From Psettodes erumei (taxonomy: Eukaryota > Chordata > Actinopteri > Pleuronectiformes > Psettodidae): a DNA stretch of 64,000 nt. Below the pieces are notes generated by a model. That model made no database searches. It had not been told where the DNA came from and saw only the letters and a list, made by a program, of their open reading frames with translations. The DNA is taken from positions 2,852,001-2,916,000 of the forward strand of contig JAFBJZ010000952.1 of the NCBI GenBank assembly GCA_016785225.1. The letters are read 5' to 3'. Both the position numbers and the translations under genes were made by a program. Shown one piece after another: positions 26,806 to 50,636 of this stretch (its first letter is position 1; each line of letters begins with the position of its first letter).

Positions 26806-28831
26806 ATGTCTGGCAGTGAAGGAAAAATATGTCTTTGTAAACTCCTCACTCCTCACAACTCATACTCTACACAATGATAAATGTCAATATTGAAAATACT
26901 GCATCCCTACGGACAGCTACTTTGAAATACAACACATGAAAAAGCGTGTGCTAACCAAGTCTGCTGCACAGTGAGAACTAAACACCAGTCAACACACAAG
27001 ATCCTGTTATACTGTGACCACAGTTCAAGTTCAATTACAGGTCAAACAAGGTACTTAACCGGGCAGACAAGGGGTGACTGAATACAAAGGGATGCACGGC
27101 ATCATCAAAGAACAAATGTTCTGGATGCAGTCTCCAAGTGAGACTTTGAAGAGATGTGCATGTCAGGAGCATGAGCTGATCTGAGGTTATGCTGTTACAC
27201 TTTCACACATCCCTCACACGGCTCTGTACCTGAGCGCACATCTTCTGTCCCTGCTGTTGAAGCTCAGACTTAAGATCTGTGGGTAGCAGGCTCACACCAG
27301 CAGACCAGCAGCACCAGGATTTACAGCAACTGAGACATCCATGTATGAGTGATGATGGACTTGGTTATTTTCCCATAGTTGGAGCCCAAAATAGCTCCTC
27401 CGGCTTGGATCCATGCCATGTGGTGACTTTTTATTTTTCATTTGTATTTGTTTTTGTCCCCGGGGTTGTAAAAGCTGCACAGGCAGTGCAGAGCAAAGAA
27501 TAGAGGCATAGCTCCCTTGACATGATGTAACCCCCCGCCCATCCTCTGAACCCTGATCGTTCCCACCAGCTGAGGACTGAATCCTTTAGGTTGCAGTGAT
27601 GAAGAAGAATATCATCACCACTCAGCCTTACAAAGTCTCCCCCGCCTTATCAGTCAGAGGGTTGGGTTGTGCCAGCACATGCAGTTCTCAGATGTGGTCA
27701 GCCTGACACCATGTTCACCACCAAAGCATCTACACTGATTCGTTTTTCATCTGATTTCCCTTCATCAAACTTACTTTCCCATTGTGCTCCATCTTCATCT
27801 CACCTTCTTTGAATTGTCACAACAAAACTACTAATTTCCTCACTGATGAAAAATATATTTCAAAATTTGAATTCTGTAAAGGAGCATCATGTAAGATCTT
27901 TTATAGCTTTATAGCACAAGTTAAATATTAGAGGGAGTTGGTATTGTTCATGAATTGTGATTGCTCAAGCATGTGAGGAGAGATCTACATTTAAATTTTG
28001 GAGAGAAAATGCTGGAGTCCAATTATTTATTATCACGTAAAATGATAGGCAATCTTTGCCACACCCTGCACCTATTATGTACATACAGTATTCAACCGAG
28101 GCGTGTGTTTTTTTTTGTCTGGAACTTGGAGGTTGGAGAGGGCACTTGTTGGCTTGTTTGTGTTATGAAATGGGGTGGGGGGGGGGGGGGGCTGAAGAGT
28201 GAGTTGGGGTTGGGACCAAAGTAGCAGCCAAAACACCTATTAATACACTGATAACTGCCTGGCTGGAGCAGGCTGTTCCAGTCAAAGACACATTGGGACT
28301 CTACATTGGTGGGGTGGGGGCAGTTTCCTATGGGCACATGCACAGTTAGACTGCAGAGTTCAGGAATCATTCTAAGGTATTCAAAAGTCAAGTAAGGAGC
28401 TGGTCTGGGATCGATGTCTTGGGTGTGAGGATTACAACTTGGCAGCACTGAGCGAAGGGGGTAGAGGTTATTCCTGAAGACACTCCACTCGAACGCAGCT
28501 AATTATAGACGGAGACACACAAAGCAAACATGGAAATAGACCTTGGTGGTGAAATAAAACCTGCCTGGCAGGTTTTGCAGGGGCAAGTTTTAGATGGAGG
28601 ATAGTATTAGAATATAATCAGTGAGTGCCACTAATACAATGTAATACATTACAACAGTGTACATAGGTCTTCTTTTCTGTATGGATCAGGCACAACAAGA
28701 CAAGAAATTACATGCCTGAAGAGAGCAACCCCTGAAAGTCTGTGGGTGTTACTAGTAGCTGTTAATGTGAATATAAAAGTGAATTAAAATCAGCCAGGGG
28801 AAATGCAAACTCATGTAGAGAATAACAAAGC

Positions 28832-28859
28832 ACCTGTTCCCAGCAGGCTGGGAACAGGT
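28832..28859. repeat. Perfect 13-bp inverted repeat, 2-base centre
   Basis: ACCTGTTCCCAGC at 28832-28844 is the exact reverse complement of GCTGGGAACAGGT at 28847-28859, separated by AG. It could form a hairpin or bind a dimeric factor. No function is assigned. Confidence 0.9.
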
Positions 28860-29893
28860 TCAAGGCAGATTTGAATGCCTTTGTGTACCCTACTTTGTTT
28901 TCCTCTATGATGATGCTTTGAAAGTGTACTAAGGTGAACACGCACTGGAGTCCAGCTCTGCTGTTTAACTTGCACTGTTTTGTTAATTAATCAGATTGCA
29001 TAAGTCTGTAAGAGAGATGTGTTTTAGCTTCTTTTTGATTCCTCATCAAAACCTCAGTTGTTAATATTTAGGTTTTTTCCCCCTTGTTAGCATGTGAAAA
29101 ACTGCTGCACCTCCGTGTACGCAAAAGATCAGATATGCTGACACAACTCCCACTTTAATAAGCTGCAGTATTAAAAGCTGATTAAGGCTCCATGAGAGCT
29201 CTGCTAATGCGGGGAAACTGTCAATGTCCAGTAAATGACTTAGCTGCAATATGGTCCATCTTCACTGTCACATGCCCAGATGCTTTTAACACTGTAGACT
29301 CACTGTAGACTACCCTTATATTGACCAAGGACTCATTGACCATCTGCTGTTCTTCATATTAGCAGAGATAATCACAGCGACGCTCCATTCTATATCTCTA
29401 TTCTACCTCTGTTTCTATTTCTATTCCTATGCTATTTAAAATTGCAACTGTAGAAGCAGGCAACCATCCAGCTCAGGGTGTGACCTTCCTTCAACCTGCA
29501 TTCATCCTCAATGATATACTTAAGAAAAAAACCAGTTATATTTCTGTAATGTGCTAGAAAGAACTTTTACTGTCTAAAGTCATCAATGGCTACTCTGCAG
29601 TAACATACTTAATTGTGAAGAATTAAGTGCAGAATAATACTGCATTTACAGACAATTTAAAGTAATTTCTTTGTACTGGATTTAAATTTAACACAATTTC
29701 TTGTGTATTGCATTGCTATGTTTTATTTCTTATGCGGAGTAAATACCATTACATCCTGAGTTGTATGGATGGGGATACATTGGACCAGACCGCTTTCAAG
29801 TGAAGCCTCATAAAACTACCACACAAAGTAATGTATGGACTGCTCCAAGTGTGTAGGAGAAAGACTTTGTAAAAACCGAGACTTGTGTCTTAC

Positions 29894-30010
29894 CTTCTGT
29901 TTGTGAGCTGTCAAACTGATTTTGCCTCCAAATATCCCCACGCTCGCATGGTCCGAGCAGAGAAGTGTCTCATGCTGCCCCACTGTCAATACTGACCAAC
30001 CCCCGACCAC
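29894..30010 (-). other. Candidate non-coding 5' exon of calcrl
   Basis: On the minus strand a block ends CACAAACAGAAG at 29894 and is followed by a strong donor, GTAAGA. ATGs within it hit an early stop, so it would be untranslated. The first coding exon of calcrl (18663) is preceded by a good acceptor, so an upstream non-coding exon must exist. This is a plausible candidate about 11 kb away. The 5' limit is a guess. Confidence 0.3.
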
Positions 30011-30969
30011 TCAGCTAGAGCGGTCAAGCTGGGTATAATACAAAGTACATGCTTTCCTGTTGCCAATTCCAAAATAAAGCTCCCGGGCCGCTCTGATATT
30101 TTTGTTTTTTCTGATAAAGAACTAAAGACATTCCTTTTCTGCAGTTTTATTGAAAGATTAATGAAATTGAATTTTTATATTATTTTTTTCCTTCGTAAAA
30201 GCTTTTGGTGTCGTAATTTTATTTGGTAATTCTACACAGTGTATCTCCGACCACTGTCTGATTCAATTTCCGAGTAAATGCATTTTGAAGGATCTGCAAA
30301 GCACAACAGCGTCATCTGCTGTCTGTGGTTGTTTGAAGTTGGGTCGCCATCCACTAACACATTAAGTAAAAACAGACGGAACAGATAGAATATGAGGAAT
30401 AGGATATTCCTACAGAGCTAATATGAGACCAGAGGATCTGAGTCAAGAATGGCCTTCGTGAATTTCTTTTTTAAAACAAATGCAACACTGAAAGAAACAC
30501 GGACGTAAAGATCGCTGGCCTGTAAGGCCCACCACAGTGATACATTTACAGAAAAATGGTGCATCGCAGCAGTGTACATAAAATATGATATACATATACA
30601 ATATAGATATATACATGCATATGGATGCGTGTTCGTGTTTTATGTTTCATATATATTTATATATATTCGTTCATAATTAGTTAAACTAATTTGAATTTAT
30701 CCATCCATCAATTTGATACACCGCTTGTCCTTTTGTGGGTTGCGTGTGGGCAGCTGAAGCCAGAAATTTCAATTCCTGCCGTAATTAAAATGTATGTCAG
30801 TGATTAGCGCACTATTATGTAGCCTATGTCTTAATTTTCCAAAGAAAAAAGAGCTTCAAAGCTATAGGATAACTTTGCTGTAATTTAATCAATTGAGAAG
30901 CAATATCTGGTATACAATCTGTGAGTTATGCGAAGTTGCAGACGCCTTAAATGCATCAACTCGTTTACT

Positions 30970-31070
30970 GACTGTTCATTGGTCCATGTCGTTCCAACTC
31001 TCGTCCAATCATACTACGAAAGGGGAGTAGCGTGCGCCCCACCTTGTTTCGGTCACATGACGTGAACATA
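30970..31070 (+). promoter_or_regulatory. Probable itch promoter
   Basis: Upstream of the putative first exon are an inverted CCAAT box (ATTGG near 30979), a direct CCAAT near 31005, and TCACATGACGTG near 31054-31065, which overlaps an E-box-like TCACATGA and a CRE-like TGACGT. No TATA box is seen. The position just 5' of a strong donor at 31200 supports this. Confidence 0.55.
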
Positions 31071-31199
31071 CGAAGATGGTGGAAGTTTCTTCTTCCTTGA
31101 AGTGAAACCCCGAGTGAAACCCAAACATCCTGTAGACCGAAGGCTGGGAGTTCACTGCAGCTTAGCCTGCCTGGTTTCACAGCCTCCCTTGGGATCCGG
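31071..31199 (+). other. itch: Probable non-coding first exon of itch
   Basis: The block ends GGGATCCGG at 31199 with a strong donor (GTAAGC), about 3.1 kb before the first coding exon. It includes an AAGATGGTGG motif close to YY1 sites that often mark TATA-less start regions. The 5' limit is estimated. No long frame runs through it. Confidence 0.5.
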
Positions 31200-33507
31200 G
31201 TAAGCTATAGAAGTCAGTTAGCACATCTATCACCGCTGGTATTTGTGCTTTTTCAGAGCCGCTGGACTTTGGGATTTCCAGACAGCCATGATGATGACAT
31301 GAGCTAGTATGCTAGCGGTTAGCCGGATCGGGTTGGTAGCGGGCTGTCAGTACTGACATTCAACACGTACTCAGCAAGTGCTGCGAGCACACCGTCACTG
31401 TAAATACACTCGCTGCTACACGTTGGTGTAGATCATCAGCTAACGGAGATATACTGTTCCTCACCGTACGGCTAACTCAGTTAGCGTTAGCTGGTTATCC
31501 ATTGCTAGTTGGATTAAATTATGTAATCTTTACCAGCGTCTTTTGTTTTATTTTACGCGAAAGAAATGTAGAGGGTTTCAGAGTAAAATAGGCCCTCGTT
31601 GTCAGTAATTAAAGGACATATGGTTAGCATAATTGTAATTAAAGCGCTTGGAGTTGCTTTTCCTTAACTACGTGATCTCAATGGAGAAAATAGTGCGCCG
31701 AACTCAATTTAATATCGCGAAACTTGATGTTGCTTACGACCCCAAATATTAAAATTATAATGTATAAGACATATAAGAAAATATCAGCGCCACTCCTTGA
31801 TACGAAACTGAATCCTATCTAAGACGCTAAGATGTAATAGTTTAACCTAGATTTAATTTAGAAGCACTGATTGTTCAGGTGAGCTGAGTGAAGAACTTGA
31901 AATATTTTGCCCGTGTAAGCACAACAGTTAACCATCCAGCAAACAGCTGTCAAACTTCATTACCGAGATTTCTTTTTTCAGGGTCCCGTACCAGCGGCTG
32001 CTATGACTGCATACTTTTGCCTCCTTGGATAATTGTTGTTATGCGGGAGAGATAAGTGTGGAGGCAACGAGACAATGATGTGTTTTGTTAACAGTTATTA
32101 GTCATCCGCAACTTGGCCAGTTTGGTTTGTGTCTTCTAAACAGGGAGGCTGTTTTTATGTCTGTTTTCTGGGGCAGCCCTCCTCTTGCAGGAAGTGACAC
32201 AACTATGAGCATAATAATGCATCACAATATATTCAACCTGAATGCCTGGCTTTAAGAACATGATGTGTTAAATGTTGTACTGGTGAATGCTGACCAACGT
32301 CAGATGGGCACAGAGCACTCGAGTGTTGTTTCCGTACAGCATCGTAACAGAAGAACCTGTTTATATTTTTGCCTTACAGTCACACTAAGTTGGTTGCTGT
32401 GATGTCATGTTTGGGGTAATACATACCACCGTTCTGTCATGGTGTAAACAATGGGCCATGGATTTAACAAAAGAGAGCGGGTCAGTAATGGTGTTCAGGT
32501 GTGCAAAATCCATGCGTATGCAGAGCTCTATAGCCAGAGAGACATTCGGGCTCAAATTCAATTTAAAATGCCTCGGAGATGCACCAAACGCAATCCGCTG
32601 GCCTGCAGCTGATGTTATGTAGCTGGTTAAAGAATAGCAAGTCAGGGTAGGTCATGTCAGAGTTTAATATTCAGCGAATGCCCTCATCTACAAAACCCAG
32701 TTGGCCTGCTCATGAGGCTGCAAAGTCAGCAGTTGCAATGAATTATTGACAGAGACTAAAGCAGTAGCCAAAGTGAAAGTTTACCCAGGAGCTCCTCACT
32801 TTCTCCTGCTTTGCCATGTGCATACTGGACTAGGCAGCGCGAGGAGCATGTATTATTCAGCGATGCTTCAACCAGATTTGAGGAAAGATCACAGGAACTG
32901 ATTTCCTTTCGACTGACACTTTCTGTTTGTGGTGAAGCTTAGTTGTCGTTGGACTTTCATCACTACCGACATCCTGTTACACACAGTATATGACTGGCGT
33001 TTACTTATTTGGAATGGAAAATAATCTCCAGAACCAGTCTGCACAGTTGTCAGTTCCTTGTAATCATGTTTCCATTACATCTTCAGTGGGGTTGATAAAA
33101 ATGTTCCAGTGAGGTCTGGTGATGGTTCTTGAACTCCTCTTTCTACAGCTGCCATTCTAAAACAATGTTTCTGAAGTTGTACCAGGAACAGTTTGTCACA
33201 GGAGACGTGCTTTTCTCCATGAGTCTTATCTTCATCTTTTCATCTTATTCAGCTTTGAGTAAGTGTTGCTGCCACGATTGTAGGCACGTCGCAGTGTTGA
33301 CAGGTTGCTTGGTTAGTGCGCCATGGCAGCTAATTCATAGTCCTTAGTAGTGCCTTGCCAAAAAGGCGTTCTGGGAAATGTAGAGAAATCACTTACTGAT
33401 GTATAGGCAGATGCAAAATGGGATAGACTCCAGGTCCCTGTACCCCTGCGCACAGAGAGCAGGTATACTGACGTACGATAGATGGATGAGTTCAGTTGTT
33501 GACAGTG

Positions 33508-33541
<34 letters not shown>
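33508..33541. repeat. (TG)n microsatellite
   Basis: About 34 bases of uninterrupted TG in the probable first intron of itch. Confidence 0.95.
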
Positions 33542-33543
<2 letters not shown>

Positions 33544-33834
33544 TCAGCTATATGTGGCCGTCACACACAGACCAGATACATATAGGTTGTATTTGGGTCA
33601 GAGCTAGATGACAGCAGTATATCACACACTGCAGGCCTGCGCCTCTGTGTGTTTCACAGGACAATTTGACAGTGGCAAGTCTGTGTGACCTGATGCTCCA
33701 TGTCGTATATACAGTCCATCTCCTGTTTGTTGTGAGGATGTTCAGTATTAAGGATGTGTTCCAGGAAGGGAAGACTGTCTCTAAATGTTAGCCTCTAATG
33801 CCATTAAAGCAAACACTCACACAAACACATTATT

Positions 33835-33905
33835 GCATTACATTACATTATAATCATTTGGAAGAGGCTTCTGTCTAAAGGTACTTACAGCAAATGCGTT
33901 TAACC
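33835..33905 (+). repeat. Fish interspersed repeat fragment
   Basis: CATTACATTACATTATAATC, a TTTGGAAGAGGCTTCTGTCT block and GTACTTACAG match the widespread fish motif of the form ATTACATTTAGTCATTTAGCAGACGCTTTTATCC, with substitutions. It has no coding content. Confidence 0.5.
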
Positions 33906-33925
33906 TCCAAAGGAAAAAAAGAGTT

Positions 33926-34196
33926 ACAGTGCATTCAGGAAGTATTCAGACGGAGCCTCCATAATATCCCCATGCAGCCCTCAGCCAAGGGCAGTGTTAA
34001 AATACTGCATTTGCAAATTCTGATCACATCTACGGTGCATTCAGAGCCCTTCACTTTTTAAAAACTTTTCAGTTAAAACCGGGGAAAAAGTGAAATGCTC
34101 CAATGACATAAATATTGAGACCCTTAGCTATGACACTTGTTATTTAGCTCAGGTGCCTTTTTCTCTTGATCATCTTTGAGATGATCTCGACTGAGG
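33926..34196 (+). mobile_element. Decayed Tc1/mariner-like terminal fragment
   Basis: ACAGTGCATTCAGGAAGTAT at 33926 and a second, partly rearranged copy (GGTGCATTCAGAGCCCTTCA near 34036) resemble fish Tc1-like inverted-terminal sequences. So does the following subterminal block, GCTCAGGTGCCTTTTTCTC and TGATCATCTTTGAGATGATC. No transposase remains. The doubled terminus suggests rearrangement or nested copies. Confidence 0.55.
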
Positions 34197-34362
34197 GCGG
34201 CATGAGGAATTAATGGAGGCTGAGGGAGCTGTGTTTAACCCGGGAGAGGTTGGGTAATGTGCCGTCTATCTTGTTTTTTGTAGCGTGAATGCAGCCGGGG
34301 CGAGACAGGTTTAACGTTGTGCTTTAAAATACTGCAGGTTCATGCATCCCCAGCCCTATGTC

Positions 34363-47524
<13,162 letters not shown>

Positions 47525-49363
47525 GAGAAGCCGGGGGAGGTTCAATAGCTGTGTGCAGGAGTCGGAGAGAATGAAGACCACCAGTGTTCAAATCAGGGAG
47601 CCTCTTCAGAATGGAAGGGGGTGGGGGGGATGGGGGTGTTTTGTGCGTTTGTGCATTCATGCACACACGCACCCGGTAACGGTACTTCTATGGGCGCATG
47701 TGCGAGACTGCATGTTGTTGCAAAGGAGCCGGGACTCGGGACTCGGGGAGCTGGGAGCGTCAGCCGTGCTCACAGCAGGCCTCTCCACGCCCGAGCGGTA
47801 CCCTGAAAACCTTCTTTTAAAACCAAAACACAGAAGCTGCTCCTGTCTGTCAAAATGTTACGCCAAATTATGCATGGGATCCTGAAAACTCCCCCTCAGT
47901 GACATCTGTTCTTACGGGACTGCGGTAGCTTTTCTTCCCCACATGTGATCATGTAATAGCATGCGTCAGGGCGGCTGTGGAGCTACAGTCAAAATCTCAT
48001 CTCCGGAAAGGTCAGAGGCCCCGACGCTAATGTTGGAACCAGCCTGACCTCTCCTCATTAAGTTTCATTGAAGCATCAGCTACATGACAGAAAATGAGTT
48101 CCTTTTTAAGACCAGATTGTAAAGGTGCACTTATTTTAAAATGGAATTATGTTTCACCAAAAAGCAAACATTGTTTCTTTTTGTTTGGATTTGAAAGAGT
48201 TTGGGTCATTTCAGCATCATCTCTATCACTGTTTCATCATTTTAATCTGCATCTCTCATGACTAAAGGGGAACTTATAAAGGTAACGCATGGTTTTAGGA
48301 GATAAAAGTTTTGACTCGTAATTGTCAAAAAAAGGAATCCTTGGGATTAACGCATAAGTAACAGACAGTCTTAGCACTACAGAGACATGTCTAATCTTAG
48401 TAACGAGAGAGAAACAGTTGTGTGCTCCTGCTTCTATAGTATTTTGATCTGTGAATGACTTAATGATTGTGAAAAGTGTTGTAACCTCCATTATTTACAG
48501 TGGTGGGAGACTTCAGCAGATCTTACACTGGCCCTAGTTTTATAGGGTCACAGACTGGACGAGAGAGGGCGTCTTAGATTAGAGTATCCTGGGAGAATCT
48601 TATAGATTATTCATCTTAATATCAGCTTCAGCGTTTCCGCCTTCCCTCTTTTAACGTGTGGGGAAAACAAGATCCCAAAGAAAGTATTTTAAAATAGTGT
48701 GTGTGTGTGTGTCAGAAAATTAAAAAAAAAAAACTCGAGTGAAAAACACCTAATTCAAGTCAAACCAAATCAAAACAGACTCAAAATTCAGAAAGAAAGG
48801 TCACATCGCTCTTCATGCACAAGTAGCAGTTTGAAGGTTAGTGGCGGAGCCGTGACCTGATTTGAACTCTTTTCTTGCCCCGTAGCCAACCACAGAATGA
48901 AGCAGAAACATAAATCAAAGTGTTAGTTGAGAAAATCTCCATCGAAAACGTTTGTCTTCTGCGTGAACATTTGACCTCCGACATATTTTCACTTCATGAC
49001 GCTCAGAACTCCGACGGCGTCATTTGCGAGATACTGCTTCAAAATTCTTTTCTGACACACGTGTGAATTCATTGGTGTGCTTATGCTTTGATTTTTGAGG
49101 ACGATTTAAAGCCACGATTGTGGATAAAGATACTTACTGTGGGTCGGGGGCATTGTTGATTACAGATCCCAAGAGCAGCTGACTGTGGGCTGTTCACTGA
49201 CTACAGATGTGTGAGTGCTTGAAGAACCCTCCCCATGCTTTACTCATTTAGACTCATGGTGTGTGTACAGAAGAGAGTGTGTGTACTATTAACTGGTAAT
49301 ACTTGTTTGGTTTGGTTTGGCTTATCAACAGTAACGGCAACAGAAGATTCATCTCATTTGTGA

Positions 49364-49369
49364 AATAAA
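49364..49369 (+). terminator. itch: Proximal poly(A) signal of itch
   Basis: AATAAA followed by an A-run, 1.84 kb past the stop codon. Confidence 0.5.
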
Positions 49370-50049
49370 AAAAATCAGGTCATATGGTACTTATATTGGA
49401 GTGTGCTTTTGAGTTATTTATTAAACACACCAAAAAACAAAATCAGTTTGGTTTGTGAGGAACATCAGATTCAGGTGCTGTTGGTCTGACAAAAGCTCAG
49501 CACGTTTTTCTTTTTCTTCTGGCAGCCTGCGGGGCCTGAGCTGGTCTTTAGTGTTTGTCGTTCAGTGTTCGTCCTTCAGCGAGCCTTATTTCCAACCCCG
49601 GGCCTCCTGTTCAGACTCCTGATGCCAGCGGAGACATCAGGCTTTAGTCACATTTGAAGTTCTGCCCCAGCGAGGGCTGTAGAGCTGATGACACGCGGTG
49701 CAGAATAACCACTGTGACACGCTTCAGTTGCTCATTTGCGTTTTTGTCTCAAGGTTGTTGCCCCTAACGCCGAGTGTGGTTTTAATCTGGTTCTGGTTCG
49801 ATCACACATGTGGCAGTTCAGCAAACATGTAAATATCATAATTCACCGCCCTATTTTATTTCTTTGTTCCCCCGCCTACAACCACTGTCGCTCTCCTGTA
49901 TATGAAAACGAGTTGTAAATGGTGTCAATAACAAATTTTCTTTTGTAAAAGAATGGTTTTAATAAGAGGTTTATGGTAACACTATATTTTCTTTTCCCTG
50001 TTTAATTTCTGATGTACATGAAAGATGTGTAATATAGGATTGTCACCTT

Positions 50050-50055
50050 AATAAA
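50050..50055 (+). terminator. itch: Distal poly(A) signal of itch
   Basis: AATAAA with a downstream GTGTGTGTTTGTG element, the usual layout of a strong cleavage site. Confidence 0.6.
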
Positions 50056-50525
50056 TTAAATGAAAGATGTGTGTGTTTGTGCCTTGGATGAACACGAGTC
50101 TCAGCAGCTCATATTAACCACGTTGATGCAGCGTCACAATGTGACTGAATTTGTCTTTGTTTCAGTGCAGTAAAAATCTTCTTGGTCATTGACCCTGACG
50201 CTGTAACGAACTAGTTTAAAGCTCTGAATGGAATATTCATAAAAATAATATCGAACAAGATATTGAAACACTGACATGTAGTTTTGATACAAACCTCGAA
50301 ACAAAGACATTCATAAGCACACAAATATATATTCTTTGGTACTCTAACTTAAAATAATTTACTTTTTGCTACATAAACTTTAAGTTTATGTTATATATAT
50401 AATATGTTCCCATTGCTTCTGGCCACTATGATTTAAGCGGCACAAAGTTTGGCAATATAGATCTACGAGATACCATATCCTACAAAGTAGAAGAAGAAAA
50501 ATGAGTGCATATAATTTAAATAGTG

Positions 50526-50531
50526 TTTTAA
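50526..50531 (-). terminator. znf341: Possible poly(A) signal of znf341
   Basis: ATTAAA on the minus strand lies about 110 bases past the znf341 stop codon. It is a common variant signal. No AATAAA is nearer. Confidence 0.35.
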
Positions 50532-50636
50532 TGTAAAACAAATCACTTCCCAAACTATGTTTGTATTTTAAATAATGGATAGCTCAGTCTGTTAGCTGCT
50601 CCATGTCCAGGAAACGTTCAAAGATGCTGCTCAAAA

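Larger units (their letters stand above)
18664..29893. other. Gene-poor stretch 5' of calcrl
   Basis: No coding exon is supported on either strand. It holds CA microsatellites, remnants of several fish transposons, a G-run near 28176-28191 and a perfect short inverted repeat at 28832-28859. If the candidate exon at about 29.9 kb belongs to calcrl, most of this would be its first intron. Confidence 0.6.
31200..34337 (+). other. itch: Probable first intron of itch
   Basis: It runs from the donor at 31200 to the acceptor before 34338. It contains a (TG)n microsatellite, a fish repeat fragment and a decayed Tc1-like terminus near its 3' end. No other exon is supported. Confidence 0.5.
47525..50075 (+). 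other. itch: itch 3' untranslated region
   Basis: No frame continues after the TGA at 47522-47524. Poly(A) signals AATAAA occur at 49364-49369 and 50050-50055, the second followed by a GT-rich stretch, so a 3'UTR of about 1.85 or 2.55 kb is likely. It holds a G-rich run at 47617-47637 and an AU-rich nonamer at 49414-49422. znf341 converges from the right, with only about 0.56 kb between the distal signal and its stop codon. Confidence 0.65.

Noticed and set aside
28092..28448. 118-codon frame on the minus strand
   Set aside because: It depends on a C-run translated as poly-Pro and has no recognised similarity or splice partners.
34342..34362. Upstream in-frame ATG as the itch start
   Set aside because: Weak context (T at -3). 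The next ATG has a strong context and fits family N-terminus length. It is kept as a possible minor start.
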